From Euryarchaeota archaeon TMED192 (GTDB lineage Archaea > Thermoplasmatota > Poseidoniia > Poseidoniales > Thalassarchaeaceae), in contig NHIP02000016.1 of NCBI GenBank assembly GCA_002170775.2, forward strand, positions 1 through 56,458: a stretch of DNA of 56,458 nt, in the 5' to 3' direction. Below are positions 45,928 through 54,301 of the stretch, one piece after another. The translations under genes were made by a program, and so were the position numbers. The notes below the pieces were generated by a model. The model was not told where the DNA came from. It searched no databases and saw only the letters and a program-made list of their open reading frames with translations. Position 1 is the stretch's first letter. Each line of letters opens with the position of its first letter.

Positions 45928-46908
45928 ATGGCCGGGTACAATCCGAGTGACTTCAAAGATCCCGTTTTGGATTATGATTTCAATAAAATTCAGAATACTT
46001 CGGATCTCATTGATCAGATGTCTGTGTCCGGAGGTTTTACTGCGACGAAATTGGCCAAGGCGAGGGACCTGCTATCCAAAATGTTTGAAGAAGCAGGTGG
46101 CGAGGGCGTCGTCAATTGGATTTCCTTCCCTGCTGCCCTATGTGCGACAGGCACTCGTGGCTTCTTCCTTGAATTGGTGAAAAGGCGTCTAATTGACGTC
46201 GTGGTTACAACTTGTGGCACCCTAGACCATGATCTCGCAAGAACATATAGACAATATTTCCACGGAGATTTCGAATTGGATGATATTGCTCTTGGCCAGC
46301 AAGGCCTTAATCGCCTTGGCAATGTTATTGTTCCCAATGAATGCTATGGGGAAATTCTCGAAGCAAAGGTTCTACCATGGTTGAGCGAAATCGAAGAAGA
46401 GAGGCGTATATCGAGTGATTCTCCATGGAATGGTTTCGGTACTGTAGAGCTGTGTTGGGCACTAGGAGATCGAATGGAAGATGAAGGAAGCATCCTCTAC
46501 TGGGCCGCTAAGCACAGGATTCCGATTGTAATTCCCGGTATAACTGATGGTTCAATAGGGGCTCAATTATTTATGCATAGGCAAAGGAGTCCTTCATTCA
46601 TGATTGACGTTCTTGCAGATGAAGAAATATGTTCAGACCTATCATGGACGTCTAAAAAGGCCAATGCGCTCATGGTAGGTGGAGGAATCAGTAAGCATCA
46701 TGTGATTTGGTGGAACCAATATCGAGGGGGGCTTGATTCGGCGATTGGGATTTCAACTGCTCCCGAATATGATGGTTCATTATCCGGGGCGCGGCTTCGT
46801 GAAGCAATATCTTGGGGCAAGATCAGACCAGAGGCCCCACATGTTCTGGTTGAAGGGGAGGCTAGTATGATTCTCCCGATACTAGGAGCAGCATTACTTC
46901 GTCAATGA
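45928..46908 (+). CDS. dys: Deoxyhypusine synthase
   Basis: The enzyme moves the aminobutyl group of spermidine to one lysine of translation factor aIF5A, the first step of hypusine formation. The NAD and active-site segments match the family: the opening of a TTCGTLDHDLAR motif near 90-101, GGGISKHH near 250, and the catalytic lysine in AISWGKIRPEAP near 293-304. The length of 326 aa is normal. It is 24 bp after uvrB and in the same direction. The substrate protein aIF5A is not encoded in this window. Confidence 0.95.
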   Translation: MAGYNPSDFKDPVLDYDFNKIQNTSDLIDQMSVSGGFTATKLAKARDLLSKMFEEAGGEGVVNWISFPAALCATGTRGFFLELVKRRLIDVVVTTCGTLDHDLARTYRQYFHGDFELDDIALGQQGLNRLGNVIVPNECYGEILEAKVLPWLSEIEEERRISSDSPWNGFGTVELCWALGDRMEDEGSILYWAAKHRIPIVIPGITDGSIGAQLFMHRQRSPSFMIDVLADEEICSDLSWTSKKANALMVGGGISKHHVIWWNQYRGGLDSAIGISTAPEYDGSLSGARLREAISWGKIRPEAPHVLVEGEASMILPILGAALLRQ

Positions 46909-46950
46909 GTTTGGAGAATATTCAAAGAGTACTCTTCACTCGGCCGGCCT

Positions 46951-47130
46951 ATGTCTATTGCAGATATGGTACAGAACATGATTGATGAATTGAACGAGGC
47001 AATGGCGGACGCAGTAAAGTCCGACAATGGTAACAATGCGGCCATGACTCGTGTTCGCAAGGCAATGCAGTCCGCAAAGGGCGCTGCACAGGATGTACGT
47101 ATGAAGATCAGCACCATCCGAAACGGATGA
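46951..47130 (+). CDS. Hc1-like small basic DNA-binding protein (59 aa)
   Basis: The ATG at 46951 opens a 59-residue frame ending in TGA at 47130. The central part NNAAMTRVRKAMQSAKGAA resembles the GNKAAAQRVR region of Hc1-type histone H1-like proteins, which compact DNA in chlamydiae and occur in several marine lineages. The protein is a single predicted helix pair, acidic at the start and basic in the second half. It lies 42 bp after dys in the same direction. The assignment rests on the short RVRK pattern and size and needs a profile search; the reading frame itself is well formed. Confidence 0.7.
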   Translation: MSIADMVQNMIDELNEAMADAVKSDNGNNAAMTRVRKAMQSAKGAAQDVRMKISTIRNG

Positions 47131-47139
47131 TCAGCATTT

Positions 47140-47826
47140 TCATCCATACAGATTAGCGAATACTCGCATTATGGCGAGTCTGAGGGATCCTGAGGGCCTC
47201 CAGCCGTTAGGCTCCCCACAGTCTCTCATGTGTCTATCGATATGATCGAAATTAGGCCTAACAATGTTGTCTTGTCCTCTCGGTAATGGCGTGATGGGGG
47301 GCTCTTTCAGAGTGCTCGGGCCATGCGTTCCTTCTACTGAAGCGGAATAACGATTCCAGAGGTGGGCTGCCTCGGCATACACTGCTTCAGGCCACCACGG
47401 CCTCCTCCCAGCCATTAACAATGGTTGATTGGGAGATGGCAATTTATTTCCTATTACCATTATCCGTATTGCTTCAGCAACATCACTTACGGGTAACCAG
47501 AATCTTGGCCTTTTGATTCTAGGATTAATATCGGAACCGGATACCGCGTCGGCTATTATTGAATGGAAGGTGCCATCCTCCCACAAAGGGTCGCAAGTAT
47601 CCGTTATGACGTCCCTTACCAGTATTAGTGGCGAGTTAGAGGGTATTTTTTCTTCACTCCAAGGGAGGACGGAAAGTCCGTTCGCCTCTATGCCAACACC
47701 AATCTCAAGCTTGTGCGGGTCTTCGTACTGATGTTGTTGGCATGGTATTGTATCCAGTCTAGAAACTATGGCATCTCTAAGAGGCCCATTAGGGCCCAGG
47801 ACATCAGCCACACCCGGCATAGTCAT
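47140..47826 (-). CDS. Unknown protein, weak epimerase/SDR resemblance
   Basis: The 228-residue protein starts with ATG at 47826, 3 bp after the stop of the aminotransferase gene, so the two are one transcript. The segment RFWLPVSDVAEAIRIMVIG resembles the late part of NAD-dependent epimerases (the VSDVAEAI-type motif), but the N-terminal GxxGxxG motif that binds NAD is not evident; the closest is VADVLGPNGPLRDAIV. It may be a shortened, catalytically altered relative, or unrelated. The C-terminus is basic and Trp-rich. It probably acts with the aminotransferase. Confidence 0.7.
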   Translation of the reverse strand: MTMPGVADVLGPNGPLRDAIVSRLDTIPCQQHQYEDPHKLEIGVGIEANGLSVLPWSEEKIPSNSPLILVRDVITDTCDPLWEDGTFHSIIADAVSGSDINPRIKRPRFWLPVSDVAEAIRIMVIGNKLPSPNQPLLMAGRRPWWPEAVYAEAAHLWNRYSASVEGTHGPSTLKEPPITPLPRGQDNIVRPNFDHIDRHMRDCGEPNGWRPSGSLRLAIMRVFANLYG

Positions 47827-47829
47827 CTC

Positions 47830-49341
47830 TCAATTTGCAAGGATTACTTCAGCCGGTACCTGTTCTTCCTCGATGAAAGATCTCAAACAAGATTCTACGA
47901 GTGATACAATCATATCAATTTCTTCTGAGGTGATTAGGAAATGCGGAGTGAATCTTAGCGCATTTACACCGCCATGTATCACGCCTAGACCGTTTCTTCG
48001 ACACCATTGCTCAACTCCGTCTACACCTACAACGATGAAACGTGCAGGGTCTAATTCTGCCGAGAGTAAAAGACCTGTTCCCTGCACCTGTGTTATACAT
48101 CCAGGCATTGATGCAGAAAGTTTCTCTAATTTGCTCACAAATTCTTTCCCCCTTTCCCTAATATTTTGCCGTAATTCAGGAGTTATGCTCTCAAGAACAG
48201 AGATAGCTGTTTCTAGAGATCTAGGATTTGTGGTCATGGTGTTCCCATAGACGCCTACAACATACGTCTTCGATGCTCTTTCACTCATACCCAATACTGA
48301 GAGGGGATATTGTCCCGCATTGAGCGCTTTAGACCATGTCTCAAAGTCAGGCACCTCACAATCCTCGAAACCTGGATAGTCAACGATACTTAGACAGCCC
48401 TGCCCCCTCAAACCTGCCTGTATCGAGTCTATCAAGAGGAATGAGCCATGCACATTCGACAGATTTCTTGCGACGTCATAGAAATCTCTCGTAATCGAGA
48501 GGCCAGGGTTTCCTTCGCCCATCACGGGTTCCATCGCAACAAGTTCGATGAAAGCGTTGTTCTCCTCTGCTTCCTTGAAAACAGATTGAAGTTTATCGAT
48601 ATCATTTGGAGGGACCAGTTTGACTCCCTCTCGATTTCTGAATGATGCGAGTTTATCTCGATATTTGGGCAGACATGAGTCTGATATCGAGGCAGGCCGA
48701 TCAGTTCGTCCATGAAAGCCATGGTCCAATGCGACAGTCCAGATTTTCTTTCCTTCATGCGGTCCGCCCATGTCAGTCATCAATCTAGCATTGATATCTG
48801 CAATTCGCATCGCTACAGTAACAGATTCTGAACCGCTGTTCATACATATGAATCTGTCAAATGGACAGTTTTCTCGGCTGTGTCCTACTTCTGTTCTTAT
48901 GGCCTCGGCGAATCTCATATGGGTCAGCGAAGGGGTCATGACATTAGCCATCACATGTGTCTCAGACATTGCCGACATAACCTGGGATGGGGAATGTCCC
49001 ATTCCGAGCATACCATATCCCCCATTGTCGTGGATCACAGCGCCATGAGTTGTTACAATCCAAGGACCTTTGGCAGCAAGAGGTATGTATGGATTTACAG
49101 TTGATGGCTCGTAGAAATTCACGTAATACTTCTGAAGCTCCTTTGCAAAATCTGCTTCATCGAGGCTTAGAAGGAGTTCTTCAATGGAAGAATCCATGTT
49201 GCCTCTGGCGAGGATAGCCTGATCTATTGCTAATTCGAGATTGGGGTCGCTACTAAGGAATGACTCGATGGATTCACTACTGAGGCCATAGGTAAATGCC
49301 GGTCCGGAAGAAGATTTGAGCAGTTCGATTCGGCTATCCAT
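47830..49341 (-). CDS. Class III aminotransferase (lysine 6-aminotransferase-like)
   Basis: This PLP enzyme moves an amino group from an omega or gamma position of a diamine or amino acid to a keto acid. The PLP segments are visible: SGSESVTVAMRIA (about 168-180), DHGFHGRT near 208-215, DSIQAGLRGQG near 305 and the Schiff-base lysine in FETWSKALNAGQ near 332. An extra N-terminal region of about 70 residues resembles lysine 6-aminotransferases, but the substrate is not settled. It is upstream of, and joined to, the SDR-like gene. The ATG at 49341 is followed by a plausible N-terminus. Confidence 0.88.
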   Translation of the reverse strand: MDSRIELLKSSSGPAFTYGLSSESIESFLSSDPNLELAIDQAILARGNMDSSIEELLLSLDEADFAKELQKYYVNFYEPSTVNPYIPLAAKGPWIVTTHGAVIHDNGGYGMLGMGHSPSQVMSAMSETHVMANVMTPSLTHMRFAEAIRTEVGHSRENCPFDRFICMNSGSESVTVAMRIADINARLMTDMGGPHEGKKIWTVALDHGFHGRTDRPASISDSCLPKYRDKLASFRNREGVKLVPPNDIDKLQSVFKEAEENNAFIELVAMEPVMGEGNPGLSITRDFYDVARNLSNVHGSFLLIDSIQAGLRGQGCLSIVDYPGFEDCEVPDFETWSKALNAGQYPLSVLGMSERASKTYVVGVYGNTMTTNPRSLETAISVLESITPELRQNIRERGKEFVSKLEKLSASMPGCITQVQGTGLLLSAELDPARFIVVGVDGVEQWCRRNGLGVIHGGVNALRFTPHFLITSEEIDMIVSLVESCLRSFIEEEQVPAEVILAN

Positions 49342-49588
49342 CGAGCAAGGCAGGAGTGGTGTATCAAATGAATATTCGCTGTTTGCATCAAATTTTTGGC
49401 ACGATGGTTAGAGGGCTGATAATCACTATAAAAAATAAAAACAATTTTCATATTTCAATTGATTATTTATCTATTAATACAAATTTTCAATTGAAAAATC
49501 AAATCTATATTCGATTGAATTATATGCCGACTTGCTGCTCGACTCGTGTGGATCGAGGGCAAGTGGGGTGCAGGTCGGTGGTAATCGA
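49342..49588. promoter_or_regulatory. AT-rich divergent promoter region
   Basis: The 247-bp gap between divergent genes holds a markedly AT-rich stretch (about 49425-49528), including ctataaaaaataaaaa and an inverted-repeat pair built on caattgatt/aattttcaattgaaaaatc. A TATA-like gaattatatg at about 49518-49527 suits a start near 49545, giving a 40-50 nt leader for the plus gene. The AT content could also make this a nucleosome-free or bending region. No gene is seen in it. Confidence 0.45.
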
Positions 49589-50158
49589 ATGAGTGAGAAG
49601 TTGGAAATACAGGAGTTATTGCAGAAGGAAGTGTATGTTGGAGATACCCTGGTAGGGGTTATAGTTGGTGAACGATTTCACCCCCGGGATGAATTTGTCA
49701 GGTCGATGCGTATCCAGGTATTGGATGGCGTTGCAGAAGAATACATGAGGAAGCCTGCGGATCATGCGCCTTTGCACAAGGAATTGGTCCACAGCATAAG
49801 GCCCGATGGTTCGGTTAAATTATCCAAATCGATGCGTGAACTTCAGAGAAGATGGCGAAACACCGTTAGGATTGATGAGCAGCTTTGGGCTCCTGATGAG
49901 TTGATGGATCGTGCAGTCATGGATAACGATGGAGTCGATATAGGCAATGTCGTTAGTCTGGTCAAGGTGAAGAGGACTTATCGGGGAGTTGTGGTAGACG
50001 TGCACGGCGTTCTTCAGCGAAGGATGAGTCTACCTGATCAAATCATAATCCCGGTAACTCAACTGGCTAGAACTACTGCTTATCTCGATGAAATAATTCT
50101 GAGATGTCCGCTCAATAGGCTCCTCTCTCTCCCAAGTTATTTACAACTCAATGAGTAA
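49589..50158 (+). CDS. PRC-barrel-like protein of unknown function
   Basis: The start was set at ATG 49589 (MSEKLEIQELLQKEVYVGD); a longer TTG frame from 49532 is not favoured. The 189-residue protein has two regions with PRC-barrel-like strand patterns: about 14-40 (VYVGDTLVGVIVGERFHPRD) and about 120-175 (GNVVSLVKVKRTYRGVVVDV, then IIIPVTQLARTTAYLDEIIL). PRC barrels occur in RNA-processing and photosynthetic proteins and in many archaeal small proteins. The central part is basic and helical (KSMRELQRRWRN). An RNA-binding role is possible; the resemblance is only to strand patterns. Confidence 0.7.
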   Translation: MSEKLEIQELLQKEVYVGDTLVGVIVGERFHPRDEFVRSMRIQVLDGVAEEYMRKPADHAPLHKELVHSIRPDGSVKLSKSMRELQRRWRNTVRIDEQLWAPDELMDRAVMDNDGVDIGNVVSLVKVKRTYRGVVVDVHGVLQRRMSLPDQIIIPVTQLARTTAYLDEIILRCPLNRLLSLPSYLQLNE

Positions 50159-50161
50159 TTA

Positions 50162-50239
50162 TGGTGGGCATGGCAGGATTTGAACCTGCGGCCTCCCGGT
50201 TATCAGCCGGGTGCTCCAGCCAGGCTAAGCTACACGCCC
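50162..50239 (-). tRNA. tRNA-Ile (anticodon GAT)
   Basis: On the minus strand the sequence folds as a full cloverleaf. Acceptor arms GGGCGTG and CATGCCC pair with one G-U; the anticodon stem CCCGG/CCGGG encloses the loop CTGATAA with anticodon GAT, which reads AUC/AUU isoleucine codons; the T arm is GCAGG-TTCAAAT-CCTGC. A CCA tail is encoded at 50164-50162, so the mature 3' end is genomic. There is no intron. It is divergent from the PRPP synthetase gene. Confidence 0.97.
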
Positions 50240-50348
50240 TGAGCGGCCTCCGGTGAGGCGCTACTGATTTGAAGATGCCCATTCGAATAATGATAATCAT
50301 GTTCGTGATCCGGCAAGGTCATGAGTAGCATGGGCCTCGCGAGACCAG

Positions 50349-51284
50349 ATGCCAGTAGTTAGTGGCCCTGCCTACACGGAGGTAGCAATGGGTCTCGCTA
50401 ATGAGTTGGGCATGCAGTACCTGGCTACTGAAACTCGTCGTTTTCCAGATGGCGAGGGTTATCTCCGGACTCCTGTTGAGGGTTTTAATTCAATGCGATC
50501 TGAACCGGTGATTGTGGTCTCTTCCACCTTCCCAGATAATGGAATTATACAGACGATGATGATGCTGGCCAGTGTTGCCGACGTCCAAAAGGGGGATTTG
50601 TCTAACCTAAAGGGTGAAGGTGAGCAAAATCTGAGTGACTCCGGGCGAAGAATCTTGCTTGCAGTACCGTACTATGGCTATGCGCGTCAAGACAAGAGAT
50701 TCTCAGCCGGAGAAGTAATCGCTGCAGGGGTGATTGCTAATCATCTAGCAACAGCATGCGATGGAATTGTCATACTTGACATCCATGAGCCCAAAGTTTT
50801 GGAATCTCACAAACACCCTATTCAATTCGTTACCGCAGTCCCTGAACTTTCTGAGTTACTCTCGAAAGATGTATCTCCAGACTTTATTCTATCCCCAGAT
50901 AAAGGGGCCATTGACAGGGCGAAGGAAGTTGCTGATATCATAGGGGTTCCATACAGCTACCTTGAGAAAAAGAGGATTGATGCACACACGATAGAGCATA
51001 CTCCGAAAGATCTTGATGTGTCTGGAAAGGTTGTGGCGATTGTTGATGACATGATCAGCACTGGCGGCACGATCTGTAGGGCGAGTGACGCCTTGCGCCG
51101 ACAAGGTGCAACCGAAGTGCATGCGGCGTGCACTCATGGGCTATTCACCTCAGGGGCACTTACTAGGCTCGTCAACCACGTTGATGGCGTATACAGTACT
51201 GATTCGCTATCTAATCCACGTGCAGTCGTTTCAGGGGCGCCAGCCCTAGCACGAGGCGTCAAGAAGCTGTTGACCGCCCTGTGA
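50349..51284 (+). CDS. prs: Ribose-phosphate pyrophosphokinase
   Basis: The enzyme makes PRPP from ribose-5-phosphate and ATP, supplying purine, pyrimidine (including the pyrBI route here), NAD, histidine and tryptophan synthesis. The PRPP-binding loop AIVDDMISTGGTI is near residues 228-240, and the catalytic segments YYGYARQDKRFSAGEVI and the following KKRID region are conserved. The length of 311 aa is normal. The start ATG at 50349 is a little downstream of some annotations of the family, leaving MPVVSGPAY. It is followed by the ribosomal cluster 73 bp later. Confidence 0.95.
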   Translation: MPVVSGPAYTEVAMGLANELGMQYLATETRRFPDGEGYLRTPVEGFNSMRSEPVIVVSSTFPDNGIIQTMMMLASVADVQKGDLSNLKGEGEQNLSDSGRRILLAVPYYGYARQDKRFSAGEVIAAGVIANHLATACDGIVILDIHEPKVLESHKHPIQFVTAVPELSELLSKDVSPDFILSPDKGAIDRAKEVADIIGVPYSYLEKKRIDAHTIEHTPKDLDVSGKVVAIVDDMISTGGTICRASDALRRQGATEVHAACTHGLFTSGALTRLVNHVDGVYSTDSLSNPRAVVSGAPALARGVKKLLTAL

Positions 51285-51308
51285 TAGCGGCCAATGTCCT
51301 GCGGTGTG

Positions 51309-51316
51309 TTTATACA
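51309..51316 (+). promoter_or_regulatory. TATA box of the L7Ae-S28e-L24e cluster
   Basis: The sequence tttataca lies about 46 bp before the L7Ae ATG. With transcription starting about 26 bp downstream, the leader would be some 20 nt and would include the gagg Shine-Dalgarno at 51345-51348. Confidence 0.55.
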
Positions 51317-51357
51317 GGCCGCGTTCAGCGGCAGGACACCGCACGAGGATGATTCCA

Positions 51358-51738
51358 ATGAGTGTACACGTTGCCTTCGAAACCCCACAAGATGTTCATG
51401 AGATTGTTTACGAGATGGTCAAGGCCCTCGGAAAAGATGGTAGAGGGGGCCTAAAAAAGGGGGCAAATGAAGTCACCAAGGCTGCAGAGAGAGGAACTGC
51501 TCTAATGGTAGTCATGGCTGAGGATGTGAATCCGAGCGAACTGCTAGCCCACATACCAATGATATGCAGGGAAAAATCGATTCCATTCATGTACGTTCCA
51601 GATCAAACATACCTGGCTGAAGCAGCTGGGATGTCTGATGGGACAAAGACCGCCGCAGTGGCCGTTGTTGACGTAAAGAAAGATGGTGAAGATCGATTTA
51701 ACGAAGTTAAGGGCCACTATGAGACCCTCTCTGCTTGA
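51358..51738 (+). CDS. rpl7ae: Ribosomal protein L7Ae
   Basis: L7Ae binds kink-turns in 23S rRNA, box C/D and H/ACA RNAs and RNase P RNA. The family core is complete in 126 residues: KGANEVTKAAERGTALMVVM near 34-53, then VNPSELLAHIPMICREKSIP and the C-terminal SDGTKTAAVAVVD. The start was set at ATG 51358 with gagg 9 bp upstream; ATG 51349 is in frame but too close to that motif. It leads a cluster with S28e and L24e, a common archaeal order. Confidence 0.96.
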   Translation: MSVHVAFETPQDVHEIVYEMVKALGKDGRGGLKKGANEVTKAAERGTALMVVMAEDVNPSELLAHIPMICREKSIPFMYVPDQTYLAEAAGMSDGTKTAAVAVVDVKKDGEDRFNEVKGHYETLSA

Positions 51739-51750
51739 GGTGGTTGAAAG

Positions 51751-51969
51751 ATGTCACAAGAATCCTGGCCTGCCGAAGTGGTCGAAGTTGTCGGGCGTAC
51801 TGGTATGACTGGTGAGGCAACTCAAGTGAAAGTACGGGTTAATGATGCTCCTAACCCTCGAGACATTGGCCGAATAATAACCAGAAACGTTGTGGGACCT
51901 GTCAGAATAGGAGATATCCTAATGTTGAAAGATACGGGTAGAGAAGCCCGTAAGCTCGGTGCAAGATAA
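51751..51969 (+). CDS. rps28e: 30S ribosomal protein S28e
   Basis: This 72-residue protein is a beta-barrel protein of the 30S subunit near the platform. The family motifs [18 protein letters not shown] and [11 protein letters not shown] are intact and the C-terminal ESEREARKLG-like tail reads [10 protein letters not shown]. It starts 12 bp after L7Ae with a ggtgg motif upstream and is followed by L24e after 13 bp. Length and position both fit. Confidence 0.97.
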   Translation: MSQESWPAEVVEVVGRTGMTGEATQVKVRVNDAPNPRDIGRIITRNVVGPVRIGDILMLKDTGREARKLGAR

Positions 51970-51982
51970 GGAAGTGTTGTCA

Positions 51983-52174
51983 ATGCCCGAAACGAGAATT
52001 TGCAGTTTCACTAGAGAGGAGATAGAGCCCGGTACAGGGATTATGTTTGTTCGAAGAGATGGTACAGTACTGTGGTTCAAAGATTCTAAGGCAAGAAAGA
52101 ATCATGTAAACCTCAATCGTAATCCTCGACGTCTTAAGTGGACAAGAAGATATGAAAAGGGCGGCATCAAGTAA
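51983..52174 (+). CDS. rpl24e: 50S ribosomal protein L24e, zinc-site degenerate
   Basis: The start at ATG 51983 (MPETRICSFT) gives 63 residues; an in-frame ATG at 51959 overlaps S28e. The core EPGTGIMFVRRDGTVLWF and RNPRRLKWT is clearly L24e. Normal L24e binds zinc with four cysteines (CxFC near the start, FCSSKC later). Here only the first remains: CSFT replaces CxFC, and the second pair is WFKDSKAR. The fold is probably kept without zinc, as in some other mesophiles with 'C-minus' ribosomal proteins. Confidence 0.94.
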   Translation: MPETRICSFTREEIEPGTGIMFVRRDGTVLWFKDSKARKNHVNLNRNPRRLKWTRRYEKGGIK

Positions 52175-52265
52175 GCTCTCCATTTACGCAAACAGCCTAG
52201 ATCGAGGTTGATTGGTGTTTCATTTCACCGATGTCATCAAGTACCCCACTTTTTCGATTGCTCCG

Positions 52266-54275
52266 ATGGACACATTGATTGCGATACCAGGAGTTGGTGA
52301 ATCACTATCTCAGAGACTTATCGACGAGCTAGGTGATGAAGGAGAAGTTCTCCGCATTATCAAGAGGAAGGATGTAGCTTCCCTCGCAAAGATTGACGGG
52401 CTTTCCATAAATCGCGCGGTGCGTATAATCAATGAGTTCGGAGGGAATGGGAAAAGTATCGCTCAAACAAGCGATGCGCAGAAACTTCATGATCGTCTCC
52501 TGAACGATATTGAGGCTCATATTTCTTCATCCCCAGCCAAGAAGAGACTAGGCGTCTTACAACCAATGGGCGTTGAATCAAATAGTGAAATTGAAGTTCG
52601 AAGAAGTATGGTTGCTGAAGCTATGTCATTCATTGCAACAGCTCCATCATCAGTGATTGAATGGGATAAAGCATCGAGGGGGATTAAGAGTTTGAAGAGT
52701 TACATCGGCAAGGTGGACAGGGTAATTGTTGTTCCAGATTCTACATCAGCACAGAAGATCAAGAACGCAGAAAAATACGCAAGAATAGTAGTTCGTGACA
52801 CGAATGAGACTTGGAAAGACTATCAGGGGCTCCCCAGGGTAACATGGATTGGACCACATGCACCTGACCAAATGCCTTCTGGTTGGGTTTTTTGTAAAAT
52901 AGTGGATGATTCCCGATCGATGATTCCAGAAATATCACTCCATTGGATCGAGGATAACAGAAGCAGCCTGAAATCACTCGTAGATCTGAGTAATATTACT
53001 CTCGGATTAGACCCACTTAGTGAGAGGATAAGGGATGCAATGGATGGTCTTGATGATCTTGATTGGCTTCTCAAAACAGAAGATGATGGAGCAGATATTA
53101 AAAATCTCAGAGATGGACTATGGAGTGAAATCAAAGCCATAGAGGGTTCGGTGAATGACTCTATAGTGAGTTCAACTTCTGAGGCCAGTCTTTCATTAGA
53201 TGGATCAGAAATGTTAGCCTACTATTCAGACGCTAACAGGCTTCAACACAGACTTAGGGGTGTGGTATCGGATTCCATATCTGAATCACTCGAATACGGA
53301 CGCCAGAGGCTCTCAGAATATCTAGAGCTAAGTGGTATCTCAATTCCTATGAACTGCTTTGAGAGTGAATATCCTTGTTCTTTCAGGAAGGAAGCCATTG
53401 AGGCAATAGAACAGGACCTAGATCGTATGATTTCAAATTTCGAAATTGAAAGCGCTATGCTTCGAGCCGAGAAAGCCTCCTTACTCATTGGCAAGGCTCA
53501 GGATTCAATTTCTGAGATTATTGATATTGACATGTGGATTGGGATTGCTAAATGGGCGAGATACCGAAAATGCATTCTTCCAGAAATTAAACCAGATGTA
53601 GAACCTAGTTGTTACTTCTCAGGGTTTAGGCATCCTCTTCTTGAGGTCGATCCAATTCCTGTGAAGTATGGGTTTGGAAACCTCCCAGAACCTTGCCCCA
53701 AGGGGTCGATTGTACTCTTAACAGGGGCGAATTCAGGTGGGAAGACCTCTTTAATTGAGGGTGTTGCATCGATTCTCCTTCTTTCTCATGCTGGTTTACC
53801 TGTTCCAGCGGATCAAGCGGTGGTTTCCCTAGCAGATGAGATTCATCTATTGTCAAAAGTTACTGGGACCCAAAGTGCAGGTGCTCTAGAAAGAACTCTG
53901 ATGGGGCTCTCGAGGATTGTAATTTCTAGCAAAAAGAAATTCATATTAGCAGACGAGCTTGAGGCCATTACCGAGCCAGAAGCAGCCTCAGGAATTCTGG
54001 CTGGATTGTTAGATGCGGCTGCTTCAAATCCTTTGATATCGATTGTCATGGTAACACACATAGGCGCTTCAATATGTAAGAAAATGAATGCAGAGGCGAG
54101 AATTGACGGGATTGAAGCCAGAGGATTGGACGAGCAGATGGAATTAATCGTCGATCGAGTACCTAGAATTGGAGTTCCGGCGAGATCTACTCCTGAATTG
54201 ATCTTGAAGAGGCTGGAAGCTCGTACCAGTGGATCTGAATCTGAGCTTTTTCGAAGTATAATTGAGCGTCTTTGA
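52266..54275 (+). CDS. MutS-like ATPase with N-terminal helix-hairpin-helix
   Basis: The start was set at ATG 52266 (MDTLIAIPGVGESLSQRL), where a helix-hairpin-helix DNA-binding motif begins; TTG/GTG codons at 52212-52215 are upstream alternatives. The middle is long and helical like the MutS core. The C-terminal ATPase (about 490-640) has a Walker A TGANSGGKTS, a modified Walker B FILADELEAITEP and VTHIG. There is no N-terminal mismatch-binding domain. It is nearest to archaeal MutS2/MutS5-like proteins, which act on recombination structures more than mismatches; the role here is unknown. Confidence 0.88.
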   Translation: MDTLIAIPGVGESLSQRLIDELGDEGEVLRIIKRKDVASLAKIDGLSINRAVRIINEFGGNGKSIAQTSDAQKLHDRLLNDIEAHISSSPAKKRLGVLQPMGVESNSEIEVRRSMVAEAMSFIATAPSSVIEWDKASRGIKSLKSYIGKVDRVIVVPDSTSAQKIKNAEKYARIVVRDTNETWKDYQGLPRVTWIGPHAPDQMPSGWVFCKIVDDSRSMIPEISLHWIEDNRSSLKSLVDLSNITLGLDPLSERIRDAMDGLDDLDWLLKTEDDGADIKNLRDGLWSEIKAIEGSVNDSIVSSTSEASLSLDGSEMLAYYSDANRLQHRLRGVVSDSISESLEYGRQRLSEYLELSGISIPMNCFESEYPCSFRKEAIEAIEQDLDRMISNFEIESAMLRAEKASLLIGKAQDSISEIIDIDMWIGIAKWARYRKCILPEIKPDVEPSCYFSGFRHPLLEVDPIPVKYGFGNLPEPCPKGSIVLLTGANSGGKTSLIEGVASILLLSHAGLPVPADQAVVSLADEIHLLSKVTGTQSAGALERTLMGLSRIVISSKKKFILADELEAITEPEAASGILAGLLDAAASNPLISIVMVTHIGASICKKMNAEARIDGIEARGLDEQMELIVDRVPRIGVPARSTPELILKRLEARTSGSESELFRSIIERL

Positions 54276-54301
54276 TGGATTGAGATGGGATTTAACCTAA
54301 C

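Noticed and set aside
45904-46950. A hypusination cluster with the substrate aIF5A
   Set aside because: Only the synthase is present; neighbours are uvrB and the small Hc1-like gene.
50162-50239. tRNA-Ile as an integration site
   Set aside because: No integrase gene or duplicated 3' tRNA fragment is visible on either side.
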